Assembly (NCBI RefSeq): GCF_004134865.1
Contig: NZ_SDPO01000003.1
Span: 496,001 to 560,000 of the forward strand
From: Agromyces fucosus
GTDB taxonomy: Bacteria; Actinomycetota; Actinomycetes; Actinomycetales; Microbacteriaceae
Reading direction: 5' to 3'
Length of the DNA stretch: 64,000 nucleotides
A model generated the notes under the pieces. That model saw only the letters and a program-made list of their open reading frames with translations, was not told the origin of the DNA and searched no databases. Of this stretch, positions 1-9,351 are shown one piece after another (positions within the stretch are counted from its first letter, which is position 1; each line of letters starts with the position of its first letter). Position numbers and translations under genes: made by a program.

Positions 1-456
1 CAGCATGAACACCCGCACCTGCTGCCGGGCCGAGGCCTGCAGCTGGGCGAATCGCTGGCGCACGGCATCCGCACCGAGCACGACGTCGACGACATCGGGC
101 GTCTCCCGCTGGGCCGCACCGCGCCGGTAGATCTCGCTCAGCTCGACGAGCGCCTCGTGCGCCTGGGTGAGGCGTCGTTCGCGGTCGAGGAGCATCGGCT
201 GCAGCGCGAGCGACGGAGGCGAGGCGACGACCCGGTCGGGCGCGGACGCCTGTCGCGCGAGCAGTCCGAGCCGCTCGAGTTCGGCGACGATCCCGCGCAC
301 TTCGGCGGGCGATCCCGCCACGGATGCCGCGAGCTCGTCGATGCTCGCCGACGGCGACTGCAGGATGAGCCGGTAGAGCGCGGTGTGCTCGTCGTCCAGT
401 CCGATCGCTTCGAGCACGAAGGCCTTCCGTTCCGCGTCATGCCGACCCGCCGTCAT
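1..456 (-). CDS. TrmB-like winged-helix regulator, N-terminal part (cut by window edge)
   Basis: The reverse strand reads without a stop from an ATG at 456 to the window edge, giving 152 residues. They begin MTAGRHDAERKAFVLEAIGL, followed by a segment resembling a winged helix (LDDEHTALYRLIL, then SIDELAASV and VRGIVAELERLGLLAR), and later a helical stretch ending in VRVFML. This layout fits TrmB-like regulators, which in actinobacteria often end in a LuxR-type HTH; that C-terminal half would lie outside the window. No strong ribosome binding site precedes the ATG. The gene diverges from the subtilase at 556, so it may control it; that is inference. Other frames across this stretch are shadows. 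Confidence 0.75.
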   Translation of the reverse strand, partial: MTAGRHDAERKAFVLEAIGLDDEHTALYRLILQSPSASIDELAASVAGSPAEVRGIVAELERLGLLARQASAPDRVVASPPSLALQPMLLDRERRLTQAHEALVELSEIYRRGAAQRETPDVVDVVLGADAVRQRFAQLQASARQQVRVFML

Positions 457-504
457 GGCGGATCGAAGCCATGGCATCTCTCCGCCACCACACTAGCCAC
501 CGCC

Positions 505-548
505 GCGTGAGAGGTTGCTTGGCAAGTCACTCCGAACGCGTGAGAGGT
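505..548. repeat. 11-bp direct repeat between regulator and subtilase
   Basis: GCGTGAGAGGT occurs at 505-515 and again at 538-548, 33 bp start to start, close to three helical turns. The second copy contains the probable Shine-Dalgarno (GAGAGG) of the subtilase gene. It could be a site for the neighbouring regulator, or chance. Confidence 0.45.
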
Positions 549-555
549 ATCCCTA

Positions 556-3500
556 ATGCCACGAAGCATCAGACCATCCGCACATCGTCGCCGATCGATC
601 GCCGCCGCCATCAGCGGCCTCGCGATCGGCGTCGCCGGGGTCGGCGCGGCCGCACTCCCGGCCACCGCCGACCCGACCGGAGGCGGCACGGCACCACCGG
701 CCGCCTCGCCCGCGACCCCGGCGTCCGCCGGCGGCACGCACACCGTCACCCTCATCACCGGCGACCGGGTCACCGTGACCGACCTCGCCGACGGCACGCA
801 CACGGTCGAGGTCGACCCCGTCGATCCGGGCGAGGGGTTCCAGACGCTCGACGTCGCGGGCGAACTGCACGTGCTGCCCCGCGGCGTGATGCCCTACCTC
901 GCGGCAGGCGTCGTCGACCGCGATCTCTTCAACGTCAGCCGCCTCATCGAGTACGGCTACGACGACGCCTCGGTCGACGCGACGCCGGTCATCCTCGAGC
1001 TCGACGGCGATGCAGCCGCCCGCCGCTCGGCGCCGGATCCCGTGCCGGGCGTCGCGCTCGGCACCCCGCTCGCGAGCATCGGCGGTGCCGCGGCGTCGGC
1101 CGATCACGCGAGCGCCGAATCGACCTGGGCAGCCTTGACGGATGCCGCGGCATCCGATGCCCGCAGCTTCGGCGCCGGCGAGCCCGAAGCGGTGAGCCTC
1201 GGCGGCGGCGTCGCGGCGATCCACCTCGACGGCAAGGTGCAGGCGACGCTCGACGAGAGCGTGCCGTACATCGGTGCGCCCGAGGCATGGACGGCCGGGT
1301 ACACCGGCGATGGCGTCACGGTCGCCGTGCTCGACACCGGCTACGACGACACCCACCCCGACCTCGCGGGCCGCGTGCTCGCCGAGTCGACGAGCTTCGT
1401 GCCCGACGAGGCCGTCTCCGACGACCCCAACGGGCACGGCACCCACGTCGCCTCGACCATCGCCGGCACCGGCGCCGCGAGCGGCGGCACCCACCGGGGC
1501 GTCGCCGACGGCGCGAACCTGCTCGTCGGCAAGGTGCTGAGCGCCGCCGGCGAGGGCCAGGACTCGTGGATCATCTCCGCCATGGAGTGGGCCGCCGACC
1601 GCGCCGACATCGTCTCGATGAGCCTCGGCACGCGGTACGGCGACGACGGCACCGACCTCATGTCGGTCGCACTGAACGAGATCTCGGCCGAGACCGACGC
1701 CCTCTTCATCGTCGCCGCGGGCAACTCGTCGGCACCCGAGACGGTCGGTTCGCCCGGCTCCGCCGCGAGCGCGCTCACCATCGGCTCGGTCGACGACCCG
1801 AGCGGCGAGCTGTCCTGGTTCTCGAGCCAGGGCCCACTCGTACGCTCCGGCGACATGAAGCCCAACCTCGCGGGTCCCGGCAACGACGTGACCGCCGCCC
1901 GCTCCGCAGACAGCGACGGTTCGGGGTCGTACGTCAGCATGAGCGGCACCTCGATGGCGACCCCGCACGTCGCGGGCGCCGCGGCGATCGTGAAGCAGCA
2001 GCACCCCGAGTACACGGCGGCACAGCTGCGAGCGGCGCTCACGAGCACGGCGACGGATGTCGGGCTCACGCCCTACCAGGTCGGCGCGGGCGTGGTCGAT
2101 GTCGCCGAGGCGATCGACGCCGACATCGTGGCCTCCGGCTCCGGAGACTTCGGCATGCTGTCGTGGGGCGAGGACGACGCGCTCGTGACCCGCACGATCG
2201 AGTACGCCAACCGCGGTGACGCAGAGGCGACGATCGAGCTGGCCGCGGCGCTCACCGACACCACGCCGGGCGCCGGCGGCGGTCTCGAACCCGGACGCGC
2301 GGCCGTCGAGGCATCCGAGGTGCTGACGATGGATGCGACCTCGCTCACGATCCCCGCCGGCGAGACACGCTCGGTCACCCTCACCGCCGACCCGTCGAAG
2401 GTGCCGGCCGGGGCGCAGCTCTCGGGCGCGCTCACGGCGGCGATCGGCGGCGACGCCGTCACCCGCACGGCGCTCGGCATCATCGCCGAGGCCGAACGCT
2501 ACGACCTCACCGTCACGGCGACCGACTTCGACGGCGAACCCCTCGCGACCTACGGATGGATCTGGAACGCCGAGACCGGCTGGTACACGTCGTTCGGCGT
2601 CGACGGCGAGACCACGCTGCGACTGCCCGCGGGCCTCTACTCGGTGATGTCGTTCATGGACGTCGCCCGGAACTCCGACACGCAGGCCATCGCGCTCGTC
2701 GGCGACCCCGACGTCGTGCTCGAGGGTGCGGCGACGGTCGCGTTCGACGCCCGTGCCACCGAGCCCGTGACCGTCGACGTCGGCGAGGACGACCTCGAGG
2801 CGACGGTGCGCCGCATGGACTACCAGGTCGACGGGTTCACGGGCAGCGCCCTCGCGCCCGTCTGGATCGACGAGCTCTACGCGCAGCCGATGGAGGCGCC
2901 CGAGGCCGAGAGCTTCGACTTCACGACGCGCTGGCGCCTGCAGCAGCCGACCCTGTCGCTGAATGCGGGCAAGGAGCGGCTCGACCTCATCGCGCAGGCG
3001 GGATCCACGCTGCTCGACGGCGCGATCCGCGCACGCGCCGTCGACGTGGGTCTCGGCAGCGCCGAGGAGTTCGCCGCGGTGGATGTCGCGGGCAAGGTCG
3101 CAGTCGTGACCCGTTCCGACGTCGTCTCCGCTCCCGAGCGGTCGGCGAACGCCGTCGCCGCCGGTGCTGCGCTGCTGCTCGTCGTGAACGACGCCGATGG
3201 AGAGCTCAGCGAGTGGGTGGGCTCCGCCGACTACGAGTCCGACACGCCCATCCCGGTCGCCGCGATCAGCGGCGTCCAGGGGCGGCAGGTGCTCGAGGAG
3301 ATCGCGCGGAAGAAGGTCACCGTCAGCGGCGAGGGCGTCGTCGATGCCGACGAGATCTGGGACATCGCGCGCTACAGCGACGGCGCGGTGCCCGACGACC
3401 TCGACTACCGGCCGCGGGACCTCGCGCGCATCGACACGACGTACTACGGAGACCCGGCCCTCGTCGCCGAGTTCCGATGGGATTTCGTGCCGGGCGTCGA

Positions 3501-4461
3501 GTACGGCAGCGGCTATCCGATGCGCACGACCCGCGGCCTCGAGCGCACGGAATGGGTGAACACCGACCAGGTCGAGTGGTACCAGGACGCCACGGTCGTC
3601 GACGCGGGCTGGCAGATCCGCGACGTCAAGCGCGGCTTCGAGCCGGGTCAGGAGCTCGAGTCGAGCTACTTCGGTGCGATCGTGCGACCTTTCGTCGGTC
3701 CCGGCTACTGGGCGCCGAACCGCAGCGGCGACTACGCGCAGGTCAACCTGCCGTCGTGGGCTGACGGGGCGAGCCCCGACCACACCGGCGCGTTCGACAC
3801 CTACTCGGGTGCCGACGACCGGTCGCAGCTCATCGAGGTCTACATCGACGGCGCGCTCGCCGAATCGTCGGACTACCAGGGAGCGACAGTCTGGGACATC
3901 CCCGACGGCGAGTCCGAATGGCGCGTCGTCGACACCGCCACGCACGACGGCACCTCGCTCGAATCGTCGACGTCGACTCGCACGGAGTGGACCTTCACGT
4001 CGTCCGGTTCGGCCGACGACCCCGCTCGGCAGTTGCTGCCGATGATGCAGGCGTACTACGACGTCGAGCTCGACGAATCGGGCACGGCCGGGGCCGGGCG
4101 CAAGCGCGGCGCCCCGGTGAAGCTCGAGCTCGAACTCGGGCATATCGCGGAGGCATCCGGCATCGCGGCCATCGCAGACGCGACGCTCGAGGTGCGGGTC
4201 GACGGGGGCGAGTGGCAGCCCATCGCGCTCGACGTCACCTCGGCCGACGACACGGTGGACGAGCCGTCGGAGGACGGCCCGCCGATGTTCTCCGAGGGTC
4301 GCGACGTCGTCACGGCGTACGCCGCGAAGATCCGCGTGCCCGACGCCGGTGCATGGGTCGACCTGCGAGTGACGGCGACGGATGCCGCGGGCTCGACCTT
4401 CAGCCAGGAGATCGAGCGGGCGTTCGAGGTCGCTGCGGTGAAGAAGGGCGGCCGGCACTGA
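556..4461 (+). CDS. secreted S8 family subtilisin-like serine protease
   Basis: A 1301-residue exported serine endopeptidase. The N-terminus has an Arg-rich region, a hydrophobic core (about residues 15-35) and an Ala-x-Ala type cleavage region near PATADP. A pro-region to about 240 precedes the S8 catalytic domain: Asp260 in VAVLDTGYD, His294 in GHGTHVA, oxyanion Asn390 in AAGNSS and Ser466 in SGTSMATPH. All four key positions are intact. A PA-like insert (AAGAALLLVVND, about residues 865-885) lies in the long C-terminal part, which is probably beta-rich and may mediate substrate or wall binding. No LPXTG anchor is seen. The start is preceded by GAGAGG. It ends at a strong bidirectional hairpin. 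Likely role: extracellular protein degradation. Confidence 0.93.
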   Translation: MPRSIRPSAHRRRSIAAAISGLAIGVAGVGAAALPATADPTGGGTAPPAASPATPASAGGTHTVTLITGDRVTVTDLADGTHTVEVDPVDPGEGFQTLDVAGELHVLPRGVMPYLAAGVVDRDLFNVSRLIEYGYDDASVDATPVILELDGDAAARRSAPDPVPGVALGTPLASIGGAAASADHASAESTWAALTDAAASDARSFGAGEPEAVSLGGGVAAIHLDGKVQATLDESVPYIGAPEAWTAGYTGDGVTVAVLDTGYDDTHPDLAGRVLAESTSFVPDEAVSDDPNGHGTHVASTIAGTGAASGGTHRGVADGANLLVGKVLSAAGEGQDSWIISAMEWAADRADIVSMSLGTRYGDDGTDLMSVALNEISAETDALFIVAAGNSSAPETVGSPGSAASALTIGSVDDPSGELSWFSSQGPLVRSGDMKPNLAGPGNDVTAARSADSDGSGSYVSMSGTSMATPHVAGAAAIVKQQHPEYTAAQLRAALTSTATDVGLTPYQVGAGVVDVAEAIDADIVASGSGDFGMLSWGEDDALVTRTIEYANRGDAEATIELAAALTDTTPGAGGGLEPGRAAVEASEVLTMDATSLTIPAGETRSVTLTADPSKVPAGAQLSGALTAAIGGDAVTRTALGIIAEAERYDLTVTATDFDGEPLATYGWIWNAETGWYTSFGVDGETTLRLPAGLYSVMSFMDVARNSDTQAIALVGDPDVVLEGAATVAFDARATEPVTVDVGEDDLEATVRRMDYQVDGFTGSALAPVWIDELYAQPMEAPEAESFDFTTRWRLQQPTLSLNAGKERLDLIAQAGSTLLDGAIRARAVDVGLGSAEEFAAVDVAGKVAVVTRSDVVSAPERSANAVAAGAALLLVVNDADGELSEWVGSADYESDTPIPVAAISGVQGRQVLEEIARKKVTVSGEGVVDADEIWDIARYSDGAVPDDLDYRPRDLARIDTTYYGDPALVAEFRWDFVPGVEYGSGYPMRTTRGLERTEWVNTDQVEWYQDATVVDAGWQIRDVKRGFEPGQELESSYFGAIVRPFVGPGYWAPNRSGDYAQVNLPSWADGASPDHTGAFDTYSGADDRSQLIEVYIDGALAESSDYQGATVWDIPDGESEWRVVDTATHDGTSLESSTSTRTEWTFTSSGSADDPARQLLPMMQAYYDVELDESGTAGAGRKRGAPVKLELELGHIAEASGIAAIADATLEVRVDGGEWQPIALDVTSADDTVDEPSEDGPPMFSEGRDVVTAYAAKIRVPDAGAWVDLRVTATDAAGSTFSQEIERAFEVAAVKKGGRH

Positions 4462-4500
4462 ATGCAGGGTGAACCTGTGAACCGGTGATCCGGTGACGAG

Positions 4501-4530
4501 CTGAGGCCCGAGCGAACGCTCGGGCCTCAG
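4501..4530. terminator. bidirectional terminator hairpin
   Basis: CTGAGGCCCGAGCG and CGCTCGGGCCTCAG form a perfect 14-bp stem around AA. It lies between convergent genes and its right arm contains the stop codon of the MFS gene (4527-4529), so that gene ends inside its own terminator. Confidence 0.85.
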
Positions 4531-5888
4531 TCGTGCCGGGGCGCGTCGCGCTCGTCGTGCGCGTCGCGTTTGCGCCGGCGGCGCGGCTCGTCGAGCCCGA
4601 GGTGCACCCGCGTGCGCTTGCGCTCGAAGACGATGAACCCCGCACCGAGCGCCCAGAGCGGCAGCTGGGTGAGGAAGGCCAGGCGGAACGCCTCGAGGCT
4701 GTAGGTGTCGGGCGTGCCCGCGCCGAGCGCGTCCATCGCGATGCCGATGAACAGGATCGCGAGGAGGGCCGCGAGGAACCCGCCGACGTTCACGATGCCC
4801 GTCGCCGTGCTGAGCCGGTGGCTCGGGTTGTGGGTGCGAGCGTGGTCGAACCCGATCATCGACGCCGGGCCGCCCGTGCTGAGGGCGAGGGCGAGTGCGA
4901 AGAGCAGCCAGAGCGGGGCGGGGCCGGGCCACAGGATCACGGCGAGCCACGCGACGACCTGGACGGCGATGATCGGCAGCACGAGCATGCGCGAACGCCG
5001 CATCGGGTGACGACTCGAGAGCGCCCCGATGACGGGCCCGATCACCATGCCGGCGACGACGTAGACGCTGAAGACGAGCGAGGCCATCGCGGGCGTGAGG
5101 CCCTCGCCGACCGTGAGGAACGGGAACCCCCAGAGGAGCACGAACGCGGTGCCCGAGAACGGCGTCGTGAAGTGCGACCAGAATGCGAGCCGCGTCGCGG
5201 GGTGCGCCCACGACTCCGTGAACCCCTGGCGAAGGTCGGCCGACGACGTGACCGCGCGGATGGCGCCGGTCTTCGTGTCGACGCTCACGTCGGCGTCGCG
5301 GCCCGGCGGGCGGTTGCGGATGACGGCGAACGTCAGCACGGTGAAGAGCACGCCGAGCCCGGCGAGGGTGCCGAAGGCGACGGTCCAACTCGTCGCGTGC
5401 AGCAGCGCCGCGATCGGCAGGATCGCGAGCAGCTGACCGGACTGCCCGACGATGCCCGTGAGCTGCACCATGAACGGCGCCTGCCGCGTGGGGAACCAGA
5501 CCGCGACGACGCGGAGCACGCTCGGGAAGATGGCCGCGTCGCCCGCGCCGAGCAGGATCCGGGCGACGATCGCCGTGCCGACGTCGGGGGCGAAGGCCAT
5601 CACGAGCTGGCCCGCCGCCATGAGGAACATGCCGATCGTGATGATCGGGCGCGCGCCGAACCGGTCGAGCAGCACGCCGACCGGGATCTGCATCGCGCCG
5701 TAGACGAAGAGCTGGATCACGGCGAACATCGACAGCGTCGAGGCATCCGCATCGAAGCGCACCGCGGCGTCGACGCCCACCGCGGAGAGCGAGGTGCGGT
5801 TGGTGACCGACAGCATGTAGGCCGCGACCCCGACACCCCACACCAGCCACAGCCGCCAGGGGCGAACTGGCGCGGGGTCGATCGTCAC
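4527..5888 (-). CDS. MFS transporter
   Basis: A 453-residue polytopic membrane protein with about 12 hydrophobic segments, starting at WRLWLVWGVGVAAYMLSV. The loop after the second segment carries the usual MFS charged motif (VGVLLDRFGARPI). The GTG at 5888 was chosen because it places VTIDPAPVRPW directly before the first membrane helix, with a GAAGG-like ribosome site upstream; the much longer reading frame upstream is low-complexity shadow. The C-terminus is strongly basic (RRRRKRDAHDERD). Substrate cannot be told from sequence. It is monocistronic, convergent with the subtilase and followed by the hairpin at 4501-4530. Confidence 0.88.
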   Translation of the reverse strand: MTIDPAPVRPWRLWLVWGVGVAAYMLSVTNRTSLSAVGVDAAVRFDADASTLSMFAVIQLFVYGAMQIPVGVLLDRFGARPIITIGMFLMAAGQLVMAFAPDVGTAIVARILLGAGDAAIFPSVLRVVAVWFPTRQAPFMVQLTGIVGQSGQLLAILPIAALLHATSWTVAFGTLAGLGVLFTVLTFAVIRNRPPGRDADVSVDTKTGAIRAVTSSADLRQGFTESWAHPATRLAFWSHFTTPFSGTAFVLLWGFPFLTVGEGLTPAMASLVFSVYVVAGMVIGPVIGALSSRHPMRRSRMLVLPIIAVQVVAWLAVILWPGPAPLWLLFALALALSTGGPASMIGFDHARTHNPSHRLSTATGIVNVGGFLAALLAILFIGIAMDALGAGTPDTYSLEAFRLAFLTQLPLWALGAGFIVFERKRTRVHLGLDEPRRRRKRDAHDERDAPRHD

Positions 5889-6001
5889 GGGGCCTTCACT
5901 TCGTCGGTTGCGACGACGAGGGGTGCGGGCCGTCCGTTCCAGCGTATCCCGACGAGCGGATGCCCCGTCGCTTGTGTCACGACGAGGCATCCGTTCGACC
6001 G

Positions 6002-9000
6002 TCAGTCGAGCAGGTGATCCAGCGCCCGGCCCATCCAGTCGGCTCGAGTGGCGGCATCGGCGATGCCCTCGAAGCCGAAGCCGGCCATCAGCGAACCCGG
6101 GGTGGCCACGACCGCGGCCTCGGGGAACCCTGCGGCCGTCGTGATGATGAAGTTGTTCGGGTTCGGGCCGCTGCCCGGAGGCGGTCCGGCGATCGACCAT
6201 CCGCCGGTGTCGCCGTTCTCGAACGACGTCGTGCCTTGGCCCGTCGAGACCTCGATGTCGTCCACGAAGACGCCGAGACCCTGAGTCGACCAGTCGCTGA
6301 TGTACGCGATCGACAGCTCGACGGAGCCGCCGGCGTACGCCGACAGGTCGACCGACCACTGCTGCCAGCCGCCCGAGTTGCCGGAGTCGGCCCACCACTC
6401 ACCGGTCGTGCCGGTCGAGGTGCACGTCGTCGCCGCGACGTCGAGCGTCTGGTAGTGGTCGAGCTGCGGGTGCAGGTCGCGCCATCCGGCCGGGCAGCTC
6501 TCCCCGGTGCTCTGGGTGGTGTTCCCGTTGACATCGGGCAGGGTCGTCCAGTCCTCCCCGCCGGCGGGGCGCGCCTCGACAGCGAGGTGGTCCCAGTCGG
6601 CCTCGGTGTCGTACGACGCCCAGAACGACATCGTGGCGCCACCGGCCGGGACGGTGAGCGTGTTCGTCAACCGCTTGTACGACACGTCGCCGATCTGCGA
6701 GTAGGCGTACGCGTCGCCGGTGTGCGGCTCGAACGGTCCACCCTCACGATCCCACCTGCCGGCGACCCAGCTCTCGAACTGCGGGTACACCGCCGGGTCG
6801 AGGATGCCGCTCGTCGTGATGAACGAGTTGCTGTGGTCCTGGTTGTCGGCACTGTCGGCGCCGTTGAAGCCCCACTCGAGGCCCGAGAACGGGGTGTCGA
6901 CACCGAGGACGTCGAGGAGACCGTCATCCGTGGTGCCGGCATCGTCGACGACGAGGTACGCGCCGAGCCAATACTGCATGGTGTCGTTCATCGAGTCGCC
7001 CGAACCGCCGAGTGGCCGGCACCGCTCGAGGATTCCCTCGCTCGTGCGGCACGGAGCATTCGCCGCCGTGGGGTCGTAGAGCTGGTTGCCCGTGACCCCC
7101 GCCGCCGCGTACTGGCTGCCGGCGTACTTGCCGGTGTACAGCACTTGGCCGCCCTCGTTGAGGAAATCGCGAACCTCGAGGGTGTTGTCCATCGCCAGCC
7201 GCGAGGCGTTGCCACCGGGCCAGCCGGCTTCGCGAGTGACGATGTCCTCGCCGGTGTACCAGATGACGGCGTCGTAGTGCGAGAGCACGCCAAGGGCGTC
7301 GGGTGCCGTCCGGTTGCGCGCGTCGACGTCGTAGACGTCGTATCCGGTGCCGTTGGCGTCGAGCGCGTCCTGGTAGTAGTCGAGGTAGTTCGGTCCGCCG
7401 GCCTGCGCCGGGGAGGCGCCCGTGTAATCCTCCGCCGCCATGATCAGCACGTCGTCGGTGGATTCCTCGACGGCCTTGTAGGTGAACGAGTCGCTCGACT
7501 CGCCCCCGCCTTCGAACCACACCTCGACGTCGTCGCCCGGAGTGGTCCCCGTGACGACGCCGCGCATGGTGTGGAAGTAGACGCCGGTCTTGCCGCCGTA
7601 GCGGTCACCGCCGGTCCATTCCTCGGTCGGGGCGGCGACGGCGGGGCCGTCGTTGATGGAGTACTTCAGCGTCACGTCGCCCAGGCTGCGCTTGGCGATG
7701 ACGCGCACCTCCTGCGGGTCGCCGTAGGAGTAGTCGAACGTCAGGTTCACCTGGGGCAGGCCGTCCTTGTACGTGTCGTCGCTCTGCAGGTAGAAGGGCT
7801 TCGTCTCGAGGCCCAGGTGCGACACCGGGTTGGCGGGGTCGGCCGCCGACTTCGCCACGTCGAGTGCGAAGGGCAGGGCGCGTTCGAACTCCGCCTGCAC
7901 CTGCGCCTCGTCGTCGGGGAACACGAACCCGCCGCCGGCCGGCAAGCCTTCGCCGAGTTCCGGTGTCCACGCCAGGGTTCCCTCCTGCGAGTGCGCGAAG
8001 TCGGTGGTCTCGCCGTTGGTCACGTACAGCACGTCCGACGACAGGCCCGGCTCGAAGTCGGGAATGGCCGGCTCGTCACGGTTGCCCGACAGCGCGTAGT
8101 AGATCGGGTCGTCCGCAGTGGGCGTGCCGGTCTGCCATCCCTCCGCGTACAGCAGCCACTGGCCGAAGGAGTGGTAGTTGACCTGGAACGAGAGGTCGGC
8201 CCGGTCGAAGAGCGACATCATCGCCTGCGTCTCGGGCTCGGAGCCGGCCGATGGTCCACGGTAGGTGTCGCTGCTGCTCTGCGACGACGAGCCCTCCTCG
8301 TCCCAGCCGAAGTGCTCGGGGTAGTTGCGGTTGGGGTCGACGCCGTCGGCCCGTGTGACCTGGCCGTCGTTGTCGTTGTCGCGCAGGTTCTTGCGCCACA
8401 GCCGCTCGGTGTCGAACGTGTACTGGTAGCCGTCGGGGTTGGCCACGAGCACGAACCACAGTTCGTTGTTCTTGAGGAGATCCTTGATCTCCTTGTCGTT
8501 CGTCCGCCAACCGTCGATGTAGTAGTTCAACAGTCGTCGGTTGACCTCGGTGGAGATCCACTCACGGGCGTGCTGCGTCGAGCTGTACAGCACGCCGGGG
8601 CGCGTCCCGTCCGCCTGGCCCCTGGCACCCTGGGTCAGCTTCAGTGCGATGATCTCGCGGCCCTCGTAGGTGTGGCCGAGCACCTCGAGTTTGACCAGCT
8701 GGGGGTTCTGCTTCGCGAGGCGGTAGAGCTCGTCGCGGATGCCTCCCGGCTCGTCCCAGGAGCGCCACACGGTGTAGCCCTCCGTGGCCTGCTCGTCGGC
8801 CAGTTGCCGAGCGGACTTGCCGTCCTTGTTCTTCTTGACCTTGACGTCGAGACCGTGGGCCTGGAGGCCCTTCGCCTCGTCGGCGGTGAGCACCAGGTCG
8901 ATGCTCACGCCCGAATCGGTGACCGTGCTCTGCGCGACGTCGAAGCCGGCGGCGGCGATCTCGGCCGCCTCTGCAGAGCTCACGTCGGCCGTGTACATGT

Positions 9001-9121
9001 CGAGCGCCCCGGTGTCGTCGTCGACGGCGCTCGCGCCGACGGGACCGAGCATCGAGAACGCCAGTGCAAGCGTGGCGACCCCGAAGATGAGGCGATTGGG
9101 AATGCGATGGGTTCCAGCCAT
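6002..9121 (-). CDS. secreted M14 family zinc carboxypeptidase
   Basis: A 1039-residue exported metallocarboxypeptidase. The ATG at 9121 (MAGTHRIPNRL) follows AAGGAG at good spacing and opens a signal peptide (hydrophobic about residues 10-30, then GASAVDD). The M14 domain spans roughly residues 110-420: zinc ligands His184 and Glu187 in STQHAREW, His317 in NYHSFG, and the general-base Glu388 in TLAWTPELGEG are all present. The C-terminal 600 residues include a probable beta-sandwich of the immune-inhibitor-A type (STGQGTTSFENGDTGGW) and end in WMGRALDHLLD. Likely role: removal of C-terminal residues from peptides outside the cell, complementing the nearby subtilase. It is alone in its transcription unit. 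Confidence 0.92.
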   Translation of the reverse strand: MAGTHRIPNRLIFGVATLALAFSMLGPVGASAVDDDTGALDMYTADVSSAEAAEIAAAGFDVAQSTVTDSGVSIDLVLTADEAKGLQAHGLDVKVKKNKDGKSARQLADEQATEGYTVWRSWDEPGGIRDELYRLAKQNPQLVKLEVLGHTYEGREIIALKLTQGARGQADGTRPGVLYSSTQHAREWISTEVNRRLLNYYIDGWRTNDKEIKDLLKNNELWFVLVANPDGYQYTFDTERLWRKNLRDNDNDGQVTRADGVDPNRNYPEHFGWDEEGSSSQSSSDTYRGPSAGSEPETQAMMSLFDRADLSFQVNYHSFGQWLLYAEGWQTGTPTADDPIYYALSGNRDEPAIPDFEPGLSSDVLYVTNGETTDFAHSQEGTLAWTPELGEGLPAGGGFVFPDDEAQVQAEFERALPFALDVAKSAADPANPVSHLGLETKPFYLQSDDTYKDGLPQVNLTFDYSYGDPQEVRVIAKRSLGDVTLKYSINDGPAVAAPTEEWTGGDRYGGKTGVYFHTMRGVVTGTTPGDDVEVWFEGGGESSDSFTYKAVEESTDDVLIMAAEDYTGASPAQAGGPNYLDYYQDALDANGTGYDVYDVDARNRTAPDALGVLSHYDAVIWYTGEDIVTREAGWPGGNASRLAMDNTLEVRDFLNEGGQVLYTGKYAGSQYAAAGVTGNQLYDPTAANAPCRTSEGILERCRPLGGSGDSMNDTMQYWLGAYLVVDDAGTTDDGLLDVLGVDTPFSGLEWGFNGADSADNQDHSNSFITTSGILDPAVYPQFESWVAGRWDREGGPFEPHTGDAYAYSQIGDVSYKRLTNTLTVPAGGATMSFWASYDTEADWDHLAVEARPAGGEDWTTLPDVNGNTTQSTGESCPAGWRDLHPQLDHYQTLDVAATTCTSTGTTGEWWADSGNSGGWQQWSVDLSAYAGGSVELSIAYISDWSTQGLGVFVDDIEVSTGQGTTSFENGDTGGWSIAGPPPGSGPNPNNFIITTAAGFPEAAVVATPGSLMAGFGFEGIADAATRADWMGRALDHLLD

Positions 9122-9224
9122 GACGACTCCTTCGGTCCGTCTTCGGCCAGAACGGGAGTGACGACGTCGTCTCGGGTGCCTGATGCTCGTCACAACTCTG
9201 TGCTCACTGCGGACCCTCAGGGGT

Positions 9225-9254
9225 TAGCCTCCTGCGACCCGCCGCGGCTGTCAA
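9225..9254 (-). promoter_or_regulatory. possible promoter of the carboxypeptidase gene
   Basis: On the reverse strand TTGACA (9254-9249) is followed 18 nt later by AGGCTA (9230-9225), about 105 nt before the start codon. The -35 is perfect but the -10 is weak. Confidence 0.35.
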
Positions 9255-9299
9255 GTCCCCCATGGGCTGACGACGTTCGCCGTGCCGGTCGCCCGCGGA

Positions 9300-9339
9300 G
9301 ACGACGATGCCCGCCGGCACCGAGGTGCGGGCGGGCATC
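9300..9339 (-). terminator. terminator hairpin of the ABC exporter operon
   Basis: Arms 9300-9318 (GACGATGCCCGCCGGCACC) and 9321-9339 pair with one mismatch. The hairpin lies 13 nt past the ABC stop codon. No T-tract follows. Confidence 0.7.
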
Positions 9340-9351
9340 GTCGTGCCGGTA

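Noticed and set aside
553-5850. A 1765-residue open frame on the reverse strand across the subtilase and into the MFS gene
   Set aside because: It is antisense to two well-supported genes, has a low-complexity Arg/Gly/Val composition and no domain motifs; long antisense frames are expected at this GC content.
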